Shown: positions 33,901 through 41,936 of the stretch, piece by piece
Numbering within the stretch: the first letter of the stretch is position 1
Layout: each line of letters begins with the position of its first letter
Source of the DNA: Nocardia aurantiaca
GTDB taxonomy: Bacteria > Actinomycetota > Actinomycetes > Mycobacteriales > Mycobacteriaceae
Direction: 5' to 3'
DNA length: 64,000 nucleotides
NCBI RefSeq assembly: GCF_009708175.1
Contig: NZ_WMBB01000013.1
Coordinates: 143,788 to 207,787 of the forward strand
Notes under the pieces: model-generated
What the model was told of the DNA's origin: nothing
Database searches by the model: none
The model's input: the letters and a program-made list of their open reading frames with translations, nothing else
Program-made: the position numbers and the translations under genes

Positions 33901-35302
33901 TCGCCGGAACGTCGGCAGGTTTGGTGGTCGTCGGGACGTCATTGCGGACCGGCGCGGGCGAATTCGATCCCGGATCGGCGAGGGCGGGCGAGCCGGACCC
34001 GGTGCCCGACGGCATTCCGGTGCGGTCGGCGACGGGCGCAACCTGAACCGACGCGCTCAGATCACCGAGTGTTGTTCCTCCGCTGTGGTTTTCGCCTAAG
34101 CGCGGATTGTCCGCCATGATCGGCGAGTGCTGTGGACTGTCGCCGAGTCCGGCGGCGCGGGGATCGGCCAGGTGTTCCTGCGCGGGCGTGGCGACATCGC
34201 CGGGCTGCTTATTCGACGGTGCGTCCGCCGGATGCGTGGATGTTCCCTGATCGGTACCGGGATGACCGGGAGTTTGTTCGGTGTCGCTGGTATGCGGAGT
34301 GTTCTGCTGCTTCGGAGATTCGGAATCGGGGGTGGCAGGAGTCAGGTCGCTGGGATGGGCCGTGGCGGCGTCGACGGTCTTCGGTTGGTTGCGGCTGTAT
34401 TCGAGGGCACCTTGGCGCAGGCCCGCGGTCGCGCCCTGGGCTGCACCGCCGGTGACTGTGCGCCAATCGAACTCGCCGCCGGTGGCCAGTGAGTACAGTC
34501 CCATGGTTCCGCCGGCAACACCGCCGCCGATCGCACCGCCGGCGGCGTGGGAGATGTATGCGCTTGCGCGGTCGCCCAGCATGTTCGACAACGGTTTGGT
34601 GAGCCCTTTGCCGATGCCGGCGCCGATGGGCCCGCCGATCGCGCCGGCACCGGCCGAGGTCAGGGCGGTGATGCCGAGCTGGCCGAAGTCGAAGTTGTCG
34701 CGGGTGCCCTCGATCATCTGGGCGACCTGGATCCCGGCATCGGTGGCGGTGCCGATGATCGTGTTCAGCGCGATGTGCCGGACGGTGTACTTGACCACCG
34801 CGGCCGCAGCCGATTCCGCGGCCTTCTTCGCGGCTTCCGAGAGCAGCCGTCGGGTCAGGAACCGCACCGCGACACGGGCGGCGCCGACCGCGACCGCCTC
34901 GGCCTCCCCCATGAGCGGCCCCGTCAGCGGTGCCGCGGCCAGGTCGATCGCCAGCGTCACCAGCGTGGCGTAGAACATGATTTTTGTGTATTCGGTCTCG
35001 GTGCCCATGCCGTGGGCACTGTTGCCGATCTTGTCCATCCACCCGGCGAGTTCTTCGATCGAGCCGTTGCCCGAGCGCATCTTCTCCAGCTCGGCGACCA
35101 TCGCCTCACCGCCGTCACCGAACGGATACGCCACCTGCGCGGCAGCTTTCGCAACATCGATGTGATCGCCGAGAGCGCGCATTTGGTCCGCGTGGGAATG
35201 CCAGTCATCGGCCATGGCCCACAACGAGTCCTCGTCGCCATCCGGCCATTTCATCCCCGCCAGATACCCCAGCCACCCCGCGCCCGGCGGCCGCGGAATC
35301 AT
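30986..35302 (-). CDS. CpnT-like polymorphic toxin with two effector domains
   Basis: This 1438-residue secreted toxin begins with a WXG100-like domain (about residues 1-130; LGYLAGMKWPDGDEDSLW), followed by a hydrophobic Gly-rich region (~115-290) resembling the CpnT channel domain and a long Pro/Thr-rich linker. A duplicated ~95-residue module occurs at ~674-769 and ~1043-1139. Between the copies lies a papain-fold (Tox-PL1-like) domain (~812-972; NC839TSC842, GGH921VFSV, FID936GQ). After the second copy comes a YwqJ-like deaminase domain (~1307-1438; H1373GSC1376, PC1418PSC1421). It is delivered by a type VII system and coupled to SUKH-3 and Imm35 immunity genes. The start is ATG 35302, where the CpnT-like N-terminus begins. 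The deaminase Glu is not seen. Confidence 0.82.
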   Translation of the reverse strand: MIPRPPGAGWLGYLAGMKWPDGDEDSLWAMADDWHSHADQMRALGDHIDVAKAAAQVAYPFGDGGEAMVAELEKMRSGNGSIEELAGWMDKIGNSAHGMGTETEYTKIMFYATLVTLAIDLAAAPLTGPLMGEAEAVAVGAARVAVRFLTRRLLSEAAKKAAESAAAAVVKYTVRHIALNTIIGTATDAGIQVAQMIEGTRDNFDFGQLGITALTSAGAGAIGGPIGAGIGKGLTKPLSNMLGDRASAYISHAAGGAIGGGVAGGTMGLYSLATGGEFDWRTVTGGAAQGATAGLRQGALEYSRNQPKTVDAATAHPSDLTPATPDSESPKQQNTPHTSDTEQTPGHPGTDQGTSTHPADAPSNKQPGDVATPAQEHLADPRAAGLGDSPQHSPIMADNPRLGENHSGGTTLGDLSASVQVAPVADRTGMPSGTGSGSPALADPGSNSPAPVRNDVPTTTKPADVPATQPHPTSDLSGTQNTRPTLDSRSALPTDTRPGGTARPEPSPLQTRHSGIEAAPTSTHDPQASTEKTVQSASTSIEQPNTKTANPAGTPARIEPAVATPIPVDRAPNDRPANRPIDPTSKTGTTSPGSERTPRDSRSEDPAHTDDPRRTPDVDPDEAAPRAAENLDDQQAPTRPDDEQHAPTRPDEEQHAPTRPDDEQHAPAHEPEHPANPDRPESLTPYLKERFEDLRARATEIVLADRDSARQHEVPGLRAEFGERFEKLGLLDTDRTTTPWRLLEEHQPQLAKYLGDNEKFFLPDHSEPTKPAPEHSPVDHPNTDPQAHPGKEGHDEGGDPADTPAHADETAATNAEVDRVLDEINTKFDPKQSAYSENCTSCVQAYEIRRRGLAGPELSAGPLEKPLRTEEGGPGGRPISEVSQAWGGQWQAGTRAEIEAAFSEPGSRGAVFINWKTGGGHVFSVENVGGTVRFIDGQPTPAVLDAAPYFDRGGNTQYIRLDDKPIPTFSAVEKFVEPTHVPEETPPHQANPTSENRSAPKHPGELHANLDSNPDQAAPHSMEHPEKNHAPSNPGEEQPTPAHQPNPDRPDSLTPHLKGRFEDLRALSREIVLADSDPARQHELPDLRAEFAERFERLGLSDTDRTSAPWRLLDEHQPQLAKYLGENEKFFLPDRPEPAGSGPQSERSPAAEREPMAGSSERDSRSPETGSQGDHETTRSPHESDHPEVDGRTPEASEQKPNSLRRDEDAARVPRSEPVTDVVPPRSAPEPTQSDRDPNPAPADTRADIANTPRTPDHPVEPDGPVRLGDTHDTHPSRTDEHEGEGTPPEGEHHPTPIEEQADIELLDATQHEADQCVSWSPAKNRPAVAEGLRLASGEVFTAPSLRGESATLHPDVERILDAIPVAERGRGHGSCGLPRCISEALDAGLDPTGAKAAAKIVRSNPDHPKHGYPVGPCPSCKPLREHYSLDFITDDGR
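31886..32176 (-). repeat. Toxin module copy 2 (before deaminase domain)
   Basis: This copy encodes PNPDRPDSLTPHLKGRFEDL through ENEKFFLPDRPEPA. It matches copy 1 at roughly four of five residues, with no gaps in the core. Confidence 0.85.
32387..32869 (-). other. Papain-fold toxin domain coding segment
   Basis: This segment codes for the Cys-His-Asp domain (NCTSC, HVFSV, FIDGQ) of the toxin. It is flanked by the two module copies. Confidence 0.7.
32996..33283 (-). repeat. Toxin module copy 1 (before papain-fold domain)
   Basis: This copy encodes PANPDRPESLTPYLKERFED through DNEKFFLPDHSEPT. It is homologous to copy 2 about 1.1 kb away. Confidence 0.85.
33299..33403 (-). repeat. 30-bp tandem repeat in toxin linker
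   Basis: About 3.5 copies of a 10-residue unit (QHAPTRPDDE) lie in the Pro-rich linker. Copies are nearly identical at the DNA level, so copy number may vary between strains. Confidence 0.8.
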
Positions 35303-35572
35303 CGCCCGACCCCATCGACACGAACGCCGTACGGCGACAGCGGATACTCTGCCGACAATCGGGATGCTGCAGACGAATCCCCCCGGATCCCTAGCACCAA
35401 CCCCCCAAGAAGCCATCCACCCTTAGACCGTGCCAGACGCTATGCAACCAAACCCAAGATTGGTACGCAACAGCGACCACGGCCCATAACACCGCAGGAG
35501 GGCTCGATTGGGCCCTCTAACAGCAATTTCGCGGTCTTGGTCGCCAGCCAGGCATGTTGATCACACCGGTGT
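35303..35572 (-). other. Leader region between YbaB-like gene and toxin
   Basis: This 270-bp interval contains the hairpin GAGGGC-N8-GCCCTC (35498-35517), which might attenuate or terminate transcription from the upstream two-gene unit, and presumably a toxin promoter. No gene is seen. Confidence 0.4.
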
Positions 35573-36082
35573 TTACCACTCCGGCGCAGCGATATTGCTC
35601 CGCTGGTTCAGATCGATGTATTCGACGTCGGTGAAACGCTGGTCCGCACCCTCGTTGGTGTCGCTCAGGCGTTCTGGGGCCCCGGGAGGCGCGGTGGAGA
35701 TCGGCAGCGGCTCGGGGACCATGTCCTCCACGTCCGGCAGCCCGACGATCAGATCGGACAGTTTCGGAATCCGTGCCCGGCTGTCACGTAGCGGGGCCAT
35801 CAGCTCTTCGTTCTTGCGAGCCATTTCCGCAGCCGCGGCCTGCGCGGCCTCGGTGACCGCCTTCGCGATCTCGTGGGGCTCGAGGTCGAGGATTTCCTCG
35901 CTGAATTTCGTATCGATGACGACACCATTCGCGTTGACGGTCACTGTCACTCGCTTGTACCCACCAGTGCCGCTGGCGATCAGCTCGGTGCGTTTGCGAT
36001 TGATCTCGGCGATCGCATGCATCTGCACCTGGAACTCGTCGAGCAACCCGGCCAGCTCCGCCTTGCCCTGCTCGTTGGTCAT
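35573..36082 (-). CDS. YbaB/EbfC-family protein
   Basis: This 169-residue protein has the YbaB/EbfC fold: helix (FQVQMHAIAEINRKRTELIASG), strands (YKRVTVTVNANGVVIDTKF), helix (EIAKAVTEAAQAAAAEMARKN). An acidic, Pro-containing tail of ~70 residues follows. YbaB-like proteins are regularly encoded beside WXG100 genes in actinobacterial type VII toxin cassettes; they bind DNA or act as chaperones. ATG overlaps the WXG100 stop (ATGA), so the two are co-translated. Confidence 0.82.
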   Translation of the reverse strand: MTNEQGKAELAGLLDEFQVQMHAIAEINRKRTELIASGTGGYKRVTVTVNANGVVIDTKFSEEILDLEPHEIAKAVTEAAQAAAAEMARKNEELMAPLRDSRARIPKLSDLIVGLPDVEDMVPEPLPISTAPPGAPERLSDTNEGADQRFTDVEYIDLNQRSNIAAPEW

Positions 36083-36402
36083 GAATCCGCCCCGAATCCT
36101 CGGGCGTTGCTGCCGTCGACACCGGTCAAGGCGTCCGTGGCTTTACTCTGCGTGGTCGCGAAGTGGTCGAAGCTCGTCGCGATAGTGGCGATCCCGTCGG
36201 TCTGGTTGCCGGACTGGGCCAGATACCCATTCTCGCCGCCTGCGAATCGCTGGCCGTATTCGTCATTACCCCACGGAGTTCCTTTGGCGGACAACGCATT
36301 TTGCAGCGAGCTGAGGATATCGCGAACCTGGTCGTGCACCTGCGCCGTCTTATCGGCGGCAGTATGCAGTGCCTCGGCATTGACTTCGACCTTGTCGGCC
36401 AT
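36079..36402 (-). CDS. WXG100-family type VII secretion protein
   Basis: This 107-residue helical-hairpin protein has MADKVEVNAEALHTAADKTA as helix 1, a turn region with GTPWGNDEYGQRF (a W-G-N variant of WxG), and a second helix (GIATIATSFDHFATTQSKATDAL). It is expected to be a secreted partner or chaperone for the WXG-containing toxin. Start ATG 36402 has GGGGAGGAG upstream; longer frames add unrelated residues. It is first in the leftward cassette WXG100 - YbaB - toxin - SUKH-3 - Imm35. Confidence 0.87.
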   Translation of the reverse strand: MADKVEVNAEALHTAADKTAQVHDQVRDILSSLQNALSAKGTPWGNDEYGQRFAGGENGYLAQSGNQTDGIATIATSFDHFATTQSKATDALTGVDGSNARGFGADS

Positions 36403-36531
36403 ATTGATCAGCTCCTCCCCAAACGGTCCTTCGACGCTGTCATAGCAACCCTTCATATTCAACCGGAACGACCGGCCTGCTGTCCCGGCCGGGTGTGTAG
36501 GGTCGCAATCGACAGAGGAGGGGAATCCATC

Positions 36532-37770
36532 GTGACCGGCGAACCAGCCAACCCTGATGACGAGTATCTGAACAACTTCATGCGCGAATCCGCCGTCGCC
36601 ACCGGCGAGCCCGATGTCGCGATTTCCCTTGTCCACGAACGTCAACTGCCCGCCGTCGACCAGCAGCAGATCAGAGCGCAGGCGCGGGAGCTAACCCGTA
36701 CGATTGCCCGCGAACTTGCCGCCACAGCTCCGGAAGGGTGGGAGCGGCTTGAGGCCGTGTTCGTGTGGACCGTCGCCGCGCAGTCGTGGCGGATTGTCTT
36801 CTCGAAGGGAGAGCGCACGCTACGAGTCGATCCTTCCGAGAAGGTGGTGGCCTCGGTTGGTGAGCAGCGCGAGGTGACCGCGCGGATGCCCGAGGGGCCG
36901 TGGTGGCGGATGCTGATCCGGCTCACCAACGTCGGCGCCCTCGAAACCGACTACGACTACGGCGACGAACCGTTCCCCGATGAGGACCTCCTCGCCCCCG
37001 ATGCGTATCTCGCGGACCTACAGGCATATCCACGTTCTCGGGTACCGGTGTGGTTGGCCGCCTATGTCGGGCACCGGGATCGACAGAGGCGCTCTCCACG
37101 CACCGCGGCCGAACAGGCCCGCCGCCACCGCGACAGCGGTGTGCACCCGCAACTTTCGACCGACGACTTCCCACCGCTGCCTGAGCTATGGGGTCGATGG
37201 GCAACGCTCGCCGCGATATACGCCGCGATCGGTTCACTGCAGGCGCCGCGGATCCTGCCATCTCTGGCTTGGTTCGAAGGATCGGCCCGCAGCGGCAGCA
37301 CCCTCTACCTGCTGGCACACGACCGGGCCGTCATCTCCGGCGGCGTCTGGAACGCCGCGACCCTCGACGCCGCCTACAACCAGGGCATGCCGATGCCGGA
37401 ATTGTATGCAGGCGCGCCGGAATGGATCACCGACGCGGTGCTCAACCCGCGCGCCGCGATTGGAACATTGTCCTTCTGCTACTGGTGGGACAACGGCCGC
37501 TGGTACCGCGGCGACTCACCCACCGGGCCAGGCGTTGCCGCCGCAGTACCGGGCGTGTGGACCGCCGAAACCACGCTCGGCGTCGTCAGCCGAGTCCTCA
37601 CCACGGGGGGCCGGCGCGTCGACGGAAGCGTGGAAAAGGCTGCGGTAGAACTGATCTCGGCTGCGGAAACAGGTGCGGTAACCCGCTCCCTCGTAGCCTC
37701 CGTTCTCGACCCCGACGCCGTCGACATCGATGCAGCACTCAACCAACTCACCCTTGCCGGCCTCACATGA
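36532..37770 (+). CDS. YezG/DUF600-like domain protein divergent from toxin cassette
   Basis: This is a 412-residue cytosolic protein. An N-terminal region (~55-185) has a YezG/DUF600 immunity-like pattern: PEGWERLEAVFVWTVAAQSW, then LETDYDYGDEPFPDEDLL and VPVWLAAYV. The remaining part (LWGRWATLAAIYAAIG, LLAHDRAVISGGVWNAATLDAAYNQGMPMPELY, FCYWWDNGRWYRG) recurs in actinobacterial toxin loci without a known role. GTG 36532 follows a very strong GAGGAGGGG. Its promoter faces that of the WXG100 gene, so it probably belongs to the toxin locus as a resistance or accessory protein. Confidence 0.55.
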   Translation: MTGEPANPDDEYLNNFMRESAVATGEPDVAISLVHERQLPAVDQQQIRAQARELTRTIARELAATAPEGWERLEAVFVWTVAAQSWRIVFSKGERTLRVDPSEKVVASVGEQREVTARMPEGPWWRMLIRLTNVGALETDYDYGDEPFPDEDLLAPDAYLADLQAYPRSRVPVWLAAYVGHRDRQRRSPRTAAEQARRHRDSGVHPQLSTDDFPPLPELWGRWATLAAIYAAIGSLQAPRILPSLAWFEGSARSGSTLYLLAHDRAVISGGVWNAATLDAAYNQGMPMPELYAGAPEWITDAVLNPRAAIGTLSFCYWWDNGRWYRGDSPTGPGVAAAVPGVWTAETTLGVVSRVLTTGGRRVDGSVEKAAVELISAAETGAVTRSLVASVLDPDAVDIDAALNQLTLAGLT

Positions 37771-37860
37771 ATCGTCGAATAGCCACTACCACAACCTGAG
37801 GTAGTCGCCCGAGTACACCCGACATCCTCGAACAGGGCTACGCCACCACTGCCTACCCCT

Positions 37861-37993
37861 CGACCGCCTGAAAGCCGAATGCGTTGAACGCGGTTGGATG
37901 GTCCCGTACCCACCGCCCGGACCGATCATGATCGGTCGAGCCGTCTACAAGGTCGCCGACTACACCGGATGCAGCCGCAGATCAGGACTTACT
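37861..37993 (+). other. Possible coding relic and 18-bp palindrome
   Basis: A reading without start (RLKAECVERGWMVPYPPPG..MIGRAVYKVADY) has coding character but no recognised family. It spans the perfect palindrome GACCGATCATGATCGGTC (37920-37937). The region separates convergent genes. Confidence 0.3.
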
Positions 37994-38206
37994 TCACCGG
38001 GGGCGCTGGAATTCGCCGTCCTGCACGCTGGCCATGAAGATATCCCATTGTCCCGGCGTGAAGATCAGTGCAGGGCCAGTCGGATTCTTCGAGTCGCGGA
38101 CGCCGATCCCGCCTCCATTGAGCCACGTCACTTCGATGCACTGCGAACTGCCTTCGCTATAGCTGCTCTTGAACGATGCCGCCCTGGTCAGATCACCGTT
38201 CACCAC
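37994..38206 (-). CDS. DUF397 protein
   Basis: This 70-residue single-domain DUF397 protein has FKSSYSEGSSQCIEVTW, GIGVRDSKNPTGPALIFTPGQWDIFMASVQDGEF. It is of normal length. GTG at 38206 overlaps the end of the upstream XRE/DUF5753 gene. That partner is broken (premature stop and missing HTH), so this gene may be an orphan without a functional regulator. Confidence 0.88.
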   Translation of the reverse strand: MVNGDLTRAASFKSSYSEGSSQCIEVTWLNGGGIGVRDSKNPTGPALIFTPGQWDIFMASVQDGEFQRPR

Positions 38207-38828
38207 GCTCGTGCTCCTTCGCTGCCTGCCGCAGCAGGTTTCTGCTTTCTACCTCACCCAGACAGTTACCCCGGATGGCCGTAGCAAGCTCACTATAAAG
38301 GCGAACGTCGTCGGCCTTCTCGAGGTAAACGTCTTGGGAGAGACCGCCGTCCATGTATACGACCGGGGGTTCGACCGGCTCTCCCCTGGCGTTCTAATCG
38401 GATCCCAGCAGGATGAACGAGCCGTGCGGCAATCCCCATGTGAGACCGGCGCTGTAGGGGCGCACTCGGATGGTGATGTTGGGATATTTCGACATCTCGG
38501 CCAGATGCCGCAGGGCGCCGGCCATGACGTTCGGTCCGCCGAGCGTCCAGTAGAGCACCGACACATGCAGCATGACGTCCAACTCGACCGCGTTGGTCTT
38601 GTGGGTGATCAGAGCCTGGCGCTTCAGTCGGTGCTCGACGCCCTTTTCGATGTCTTCGCTGCTGGTGAACTTGGGGGATGCGCTAATGATCGCCCGCGCG
38701 TAGTCGGCCGTCTGCAGCAAGCCCGGGATGCGCTGGTCGTGGTAGATGGTCAGCCGCCGGGCTGCGGCTTCGAGCCCGACGTACCTCTTGAAGGCGCTGC
38801 TGTACAGGCCGCCATAGGCGTGGTATCA
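38193..38828 (-). pseudogene. XRE/DUF5753 regulator, truncated with internal stop
   Basis: The leftward frame from about 38825 reads YHAYGGLYSSAFKRYVGLEA, RRLTIYHDQRIPGLLQTADYARA, then ILLGSD. It meets an in-frame TAG at 38394-38396 and continues in the same frame with EPPVVYMDGGLSQDVYLEKA to the true family C-terminus and a TGA at 38193-38195. The N-terminal HTH (about 90 residues) is missing: at 38826-38828 the frame hits TGA where integrase DNA begins. So it is doubly inactivated, by deletion and by a nonsense codon. Confidence 0.8.
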
Positions 38829-39126
38829 GCTTTGGTACGTGCTTGCACGGCGATGGGCATGGCCGTCCGCCACGACGCCATCAGCCAAAATCCGGTCCAC
38901 GAAGTGGCCGACCTGCCTCGCAAACGACAGAAGCCGCGTGCCGCCGACCTGGAGACGCTCACCGAACTGCGGACCCAGCCGAAGCTATGGGCAGCGGGTG
39001 AAAAGGTCGACGATGTGCCCGCCCACACCAGCGGACCGAAACCCAACCGGTGCGTACTGGATGTGGCCGATGTGGAACTCGGCACCGGCCCTCGGCCCGG
39101 CGAGGCGCTGGCGCTTCGCTGGTGTG
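38829..39126 (+). pseudogene. Tyrosine recombinase (integrase) internal fragment
   Basis: This stretch reads ALVRACTAMGMAVRHDAISQNPVHEVADLPRKR ... LTELRTQ..LW..G ... LDVADVELGTGPRPGEALALRWCD. That is the end of the core-binding domain and the first catalytic Arg region (GxRPGE..ALRW) of an actinobacterial phage-type integrase. The N-terminus and the whole His-x-x-Arg...Tyr half are missing. The frame continues directly into the DUF2637 gene. It is a scar of a lost or rearranged integrative element. Confidence 0.75.
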
Positions 39127-39848
39127 ACCACGCGGTCCTCTACGCCCCCACGAAGCCCGCCATCGCCGCGGCAATCGCAATCGTGCCGCCCATCGCACTG
39201 CTCGCCGCCGTGCACTCCGTCGCCGTCCTCGCCCGTGCACACACCACCGCACGCCTCACCCACATCTCGGCAACCGCGCTCACCATCCTCATCGCCCTCG
39301 CCGCCTTCCGACTCTCGTTCACCGCCCTACGCGCACTCGCCATCTCAGCCGCAGTGCCCACGAGCGAGTCCTGGCTGTTTCCAATAATCGTGGAAGGCAC
39401 GATGACCCAAGCGACCATCTCACTGCTCGCCTTCGCCCACTCAGGACTCCGACGACACCCCGCGCCACTCAGCCTGGACTCGCCCACCCGCGGCACCGAC
39501 GCCGAAAGCAAACCGCCACACCGCAGCTCGGACAGTGCGCACGACACCGAAAGGCACCCCAGCAGCGTGCACACACCGGACACATCCGACCCCGACGTCC
39601 GGAGCTGGGCCCAGATGGCGGAAGTGATCTGCAACGGCGACCCCGCACACCGACGGGATTCGAGACTCGTGGCCAATGTCCTCATCCGCCATTTCACCGA
39701 CGGCCGCACCCCCACCCAAATCGCCCGCGAGATCAACCTCAGCCGCTCCGCCATCAGCAGAATCATCGGCCACGCAACCGAACTCCTCCCGGCCGAGTCG
39801 CGTGCGCACATCCACAGGAAGCAGGCGATCCCCGCGAGACCACACTGA
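39127..39848 (+). pseudogene. DUF2637 membrane protein, N-terminus replaced by integrase fragment
   Basis: This region encodes HAVLYAPTKPAIAAAIAIVPPIALLAAVHSVAVLA, further TM segments (LTILIALAAFRLSFTALRALAISA) and SWLFPIIVEGTMTQATISLLA, which together are a DUF2637 domain. A charged linker and a C-terminal HTH (TPTQIAREINLSRSAISRIIG) follow. The first TM helix and native start are absent: LRWCD of the integrase is joined in frame to HAVLYAP. A chimeric product starting at ATG 38853 or 38859 (~330 residues) could be made. DUF2637 proteins are usually carried by integrative and plasmid-like elements. Confidence 0.72.
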
Positions 39849-40084
39849 CGCCACCATCAGCTTGGATAATCTCGAAAGCGATCTTCGGCGTGTCGAATCC
39901 GACACGCCGAACTCGTTCAAGAGCAGGCAACCACCTAGCGAACGACCCTACCGGGGGCAGCAGCGGGGGCTCGTCGATCCCTGTCCTGTCTCAGTTGTCA
40001 TGATGTCCCACTCACGGAGCGACTGTCCCGCAAGGAAACTCGAAACGCGTATCGCCGATCTGGAGGCGGGCAGTGACCAATTCT
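39849..40084. other. Non-coding gap before defence locus
   Basis: No gene is supported in these 236 bp between the convergent DUF2637 and PIN genes. Confidence 0.4.
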
Positions 40085-41608
40085 CTATCCTTGGTAATCG
40101 GGGTTTGGGACCAACTGCCGACTGACGAAATCGATGTCGACGTTGGCCCTCGACGCGGTTCGGGTCAGTTCATCGATATCGCGTAGCTCCTCGTTCCCAA
40201 ATGTGGTGACGATAACGAGCGCGCGATCGTCTTCGGCACCGGAGTTGCCGAGTGCCGCGTGGATGAGGTCACGGAATGTCCCCGGACGCCCCCAACAAAC
40301 GTAACGTTGCGACTTTCCATTCGCCACGCGGCAGTGCATCGGCTTCTCACCGGTAGAGCCCTCGATCACATCCCAGTCATCACCCAAAGATGTCCTGATC
40401 AGCACCTGAGGGTCTTCGTACCGCTCGACCGCGAACTGCGCGTACGGTCCGATCCCTTCCAAGGCTCGGATGTACTCCTTCATCGGCCTATCTTTCATCC
40501 ATACCCGGATCTGATCCTCGGACATGTCGGCTGAAAGAACGCCTCCCACCTCCGGATCCTCGACCCACTCGCGATATTGCCGCGTCTTCTCAGCGTTGCT
40601 CAGCGCGGTCCAATCGAGTTCATGGGCCTTCCGATACATCGCCGCGACAATCGCGTCACGCGTGTCGGGCGAGTTGAAGGTCCCACGGAGTCGATCAACC
40701 CTCTCTGCCTCCGAGACCGACTTCGGATCGACGGGCACGTCCAAGGACGCCTTCGCGTACTGGAACAGCAGCTTCGGATCCAGGAGGAATATCCGTCGGC
40801 CCGTCTCCCTGCGGAACTCGTCCACAAGTTCGATACGCGGGCCGAGCCAGGCGCCTCCCTCCTTCCTCCACCAGTCGTCCTTCTTGTCGCTGGTGACGAG
40901 AATGGCGTCGTGGTCCCGAGTCGCGGCCTCCACAATCAGCTGCCCCCAGACCAGGTAGTCGCCAGAGGCGCGCTCGCCCTTGCCGCTGTCGCGGTACCCA
41001 GGTGGCTCCTTCGCCTGCACTCGCCGTGTTCCCTCCTGACGCGCCGCCTCCAACCATTCGTCCGAGGGGCGCGGCCCGATCCGGCCGGACAGGATCGACG
41101 CCAGCTCGATCACCACGGGATCCTTATTGGTGTCGAGACTGAAAGTCTCTTCGGCCGAGTCCGCGTGTTCGTCGATCCGTTCACGCACGGCTTCGAGCGC
41201 TGGACCCAACGCCTCCATCACGTTGCCAACAAGGGTGGCCTTCTCTTCGTCCGCGAGGCCCACTCTGTTCGCCCAGGTTCGAATTCGCTCCGACAACTTG
41301 ACCTGGGCGTCCTCGATCTCATCTTTCGCCGAACGTGCTGTGCCGACGGCATCGTTCATCGCGGAGGTTCGATTGCGCCAGAATTCCTCCAGACATTGGT
41401 GGGAGACCCATACACGCTCTCCAAGCGAGCGCATGATGGCAAAGAGATCGGCACGCGCGGTCCCGTTGTATCTGTACAGGTCTAGGAGCACATTCGCGTC
41501 GAACGACACCAACCCGTTTCGCAGCACCTCGATGTACTGGTCGGCAGTCGGCGTCTGGTACCCCTCGAAACCATCGAAAATGCCGTTTTCTTGTGTGGGC
41601 GTTGCCAT
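40085..41608 (-). CDS. PIN-like nuclease with C-terminal defence-associated domain
   Basis: This is a 507-residue protein. The N-terminal PIN-like domain (PIN_8 type, ~30-280) has the metal-ligand candidates D37 (SFDANVLLDLYRY), E75 (LEEFWRNR), D217 (GDYLVWGQL) and D241 (VTSDKKDDWW). A helical insert lies between ~95 and 160. The C-terminal domain (~335-500; IRVWMKDRPMKEYIRALEGIG, RYVCWGRPGTFRDLIHAAL, TFGN) is homologous to the stand-alone protein encoded at 48637-49239. Presumed role: RNA or DNA cleavage during phage defence. ATG 41608 is chosen because GGAGG lies 7 bp upstream. It follows the Dcm-Vsr genes on the same strand after 328 bp. Confidence 0.82.
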   Translation of the reverse strand: MATPTQENGIFDGFEGYQTPTADQYIEVLRNGLVSFDANVLLDLYRYNGTARADLFAIMRSLGERVWVSHQCLEEFWRNRTSAMNDAVGTARSAKDEIEDAQVKLSERIRTWANRVGLADEEKATLVGNVMEALGPALEAVRERIDEHADSAEETFSLDTNKDPVVIELASILSGRIGPRPSDEWLEAARQEGTRRVQAKEPPGYRDSGKGERASGDYLVWGQLIVEAATRDHDAILVTSDKKDDWWRKEGGAWLGPRIELVDEFRRETGRRIFLLDPKLLFQYAKASLDVPVDPKSVSEAERVDRLRGTFNSPDTRDAIVAAMYRKAHELDWTALSNAEKTRQYREWVEDPEVGGVLSADMSEDQIRVWMKDRPMKEYIRALEGIGPYAQFAVERYEDPQVLIRTSLGDDWDVIEGSTGEKPMHCRVANGKSQRYVCWGRPGTFRDLIHAALGNSGAEDDRALVIVTTFGNEELRDIDELTRTASRANVDIDFVSRQLVPNPDYQG

Positions 41609-41936
41609 CCCACGTCCTCCCCTGCCGTCGAACCCTGTGTCTGAGAACGCTCTCGCAAACTGGAGACGGTACCACCTCGATAGGGCATTTCGGCCGTAAC
41701 GAACGCGCGCTCGTTGCCCGCCCGTCAGCCCGCAGAAGACCGTCGACAGAACGAGCACCTGGCCACAATCGAATCGAGAGACAAAACCGACCAACTCGCG
41801 ATGCTGGCTGGCGGACTACGACGGCCAGCTATTACCGACGCCAGCACCCCCCGGCCAGGATGCACGGTTCTTCCGCACCCGCCGCGTCAGGTGCGCGCCC
41901 GGCCTGTTCTAACTGGCAGCTGTATTCGCTCCGAAC
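41609..41936 (-). other. Gap between Vsr and PIN genes
   Basis: No gene is supported here; it probably contains a separate promoter for the PIN-protein gene. Confidence 0.4.

Noticed and set aside
39960..40080. Possible insertion-sequence remnant in the gap before the PIN gene
   Set aside because: No inverted repeats or transposase similarity could be shown by reading.
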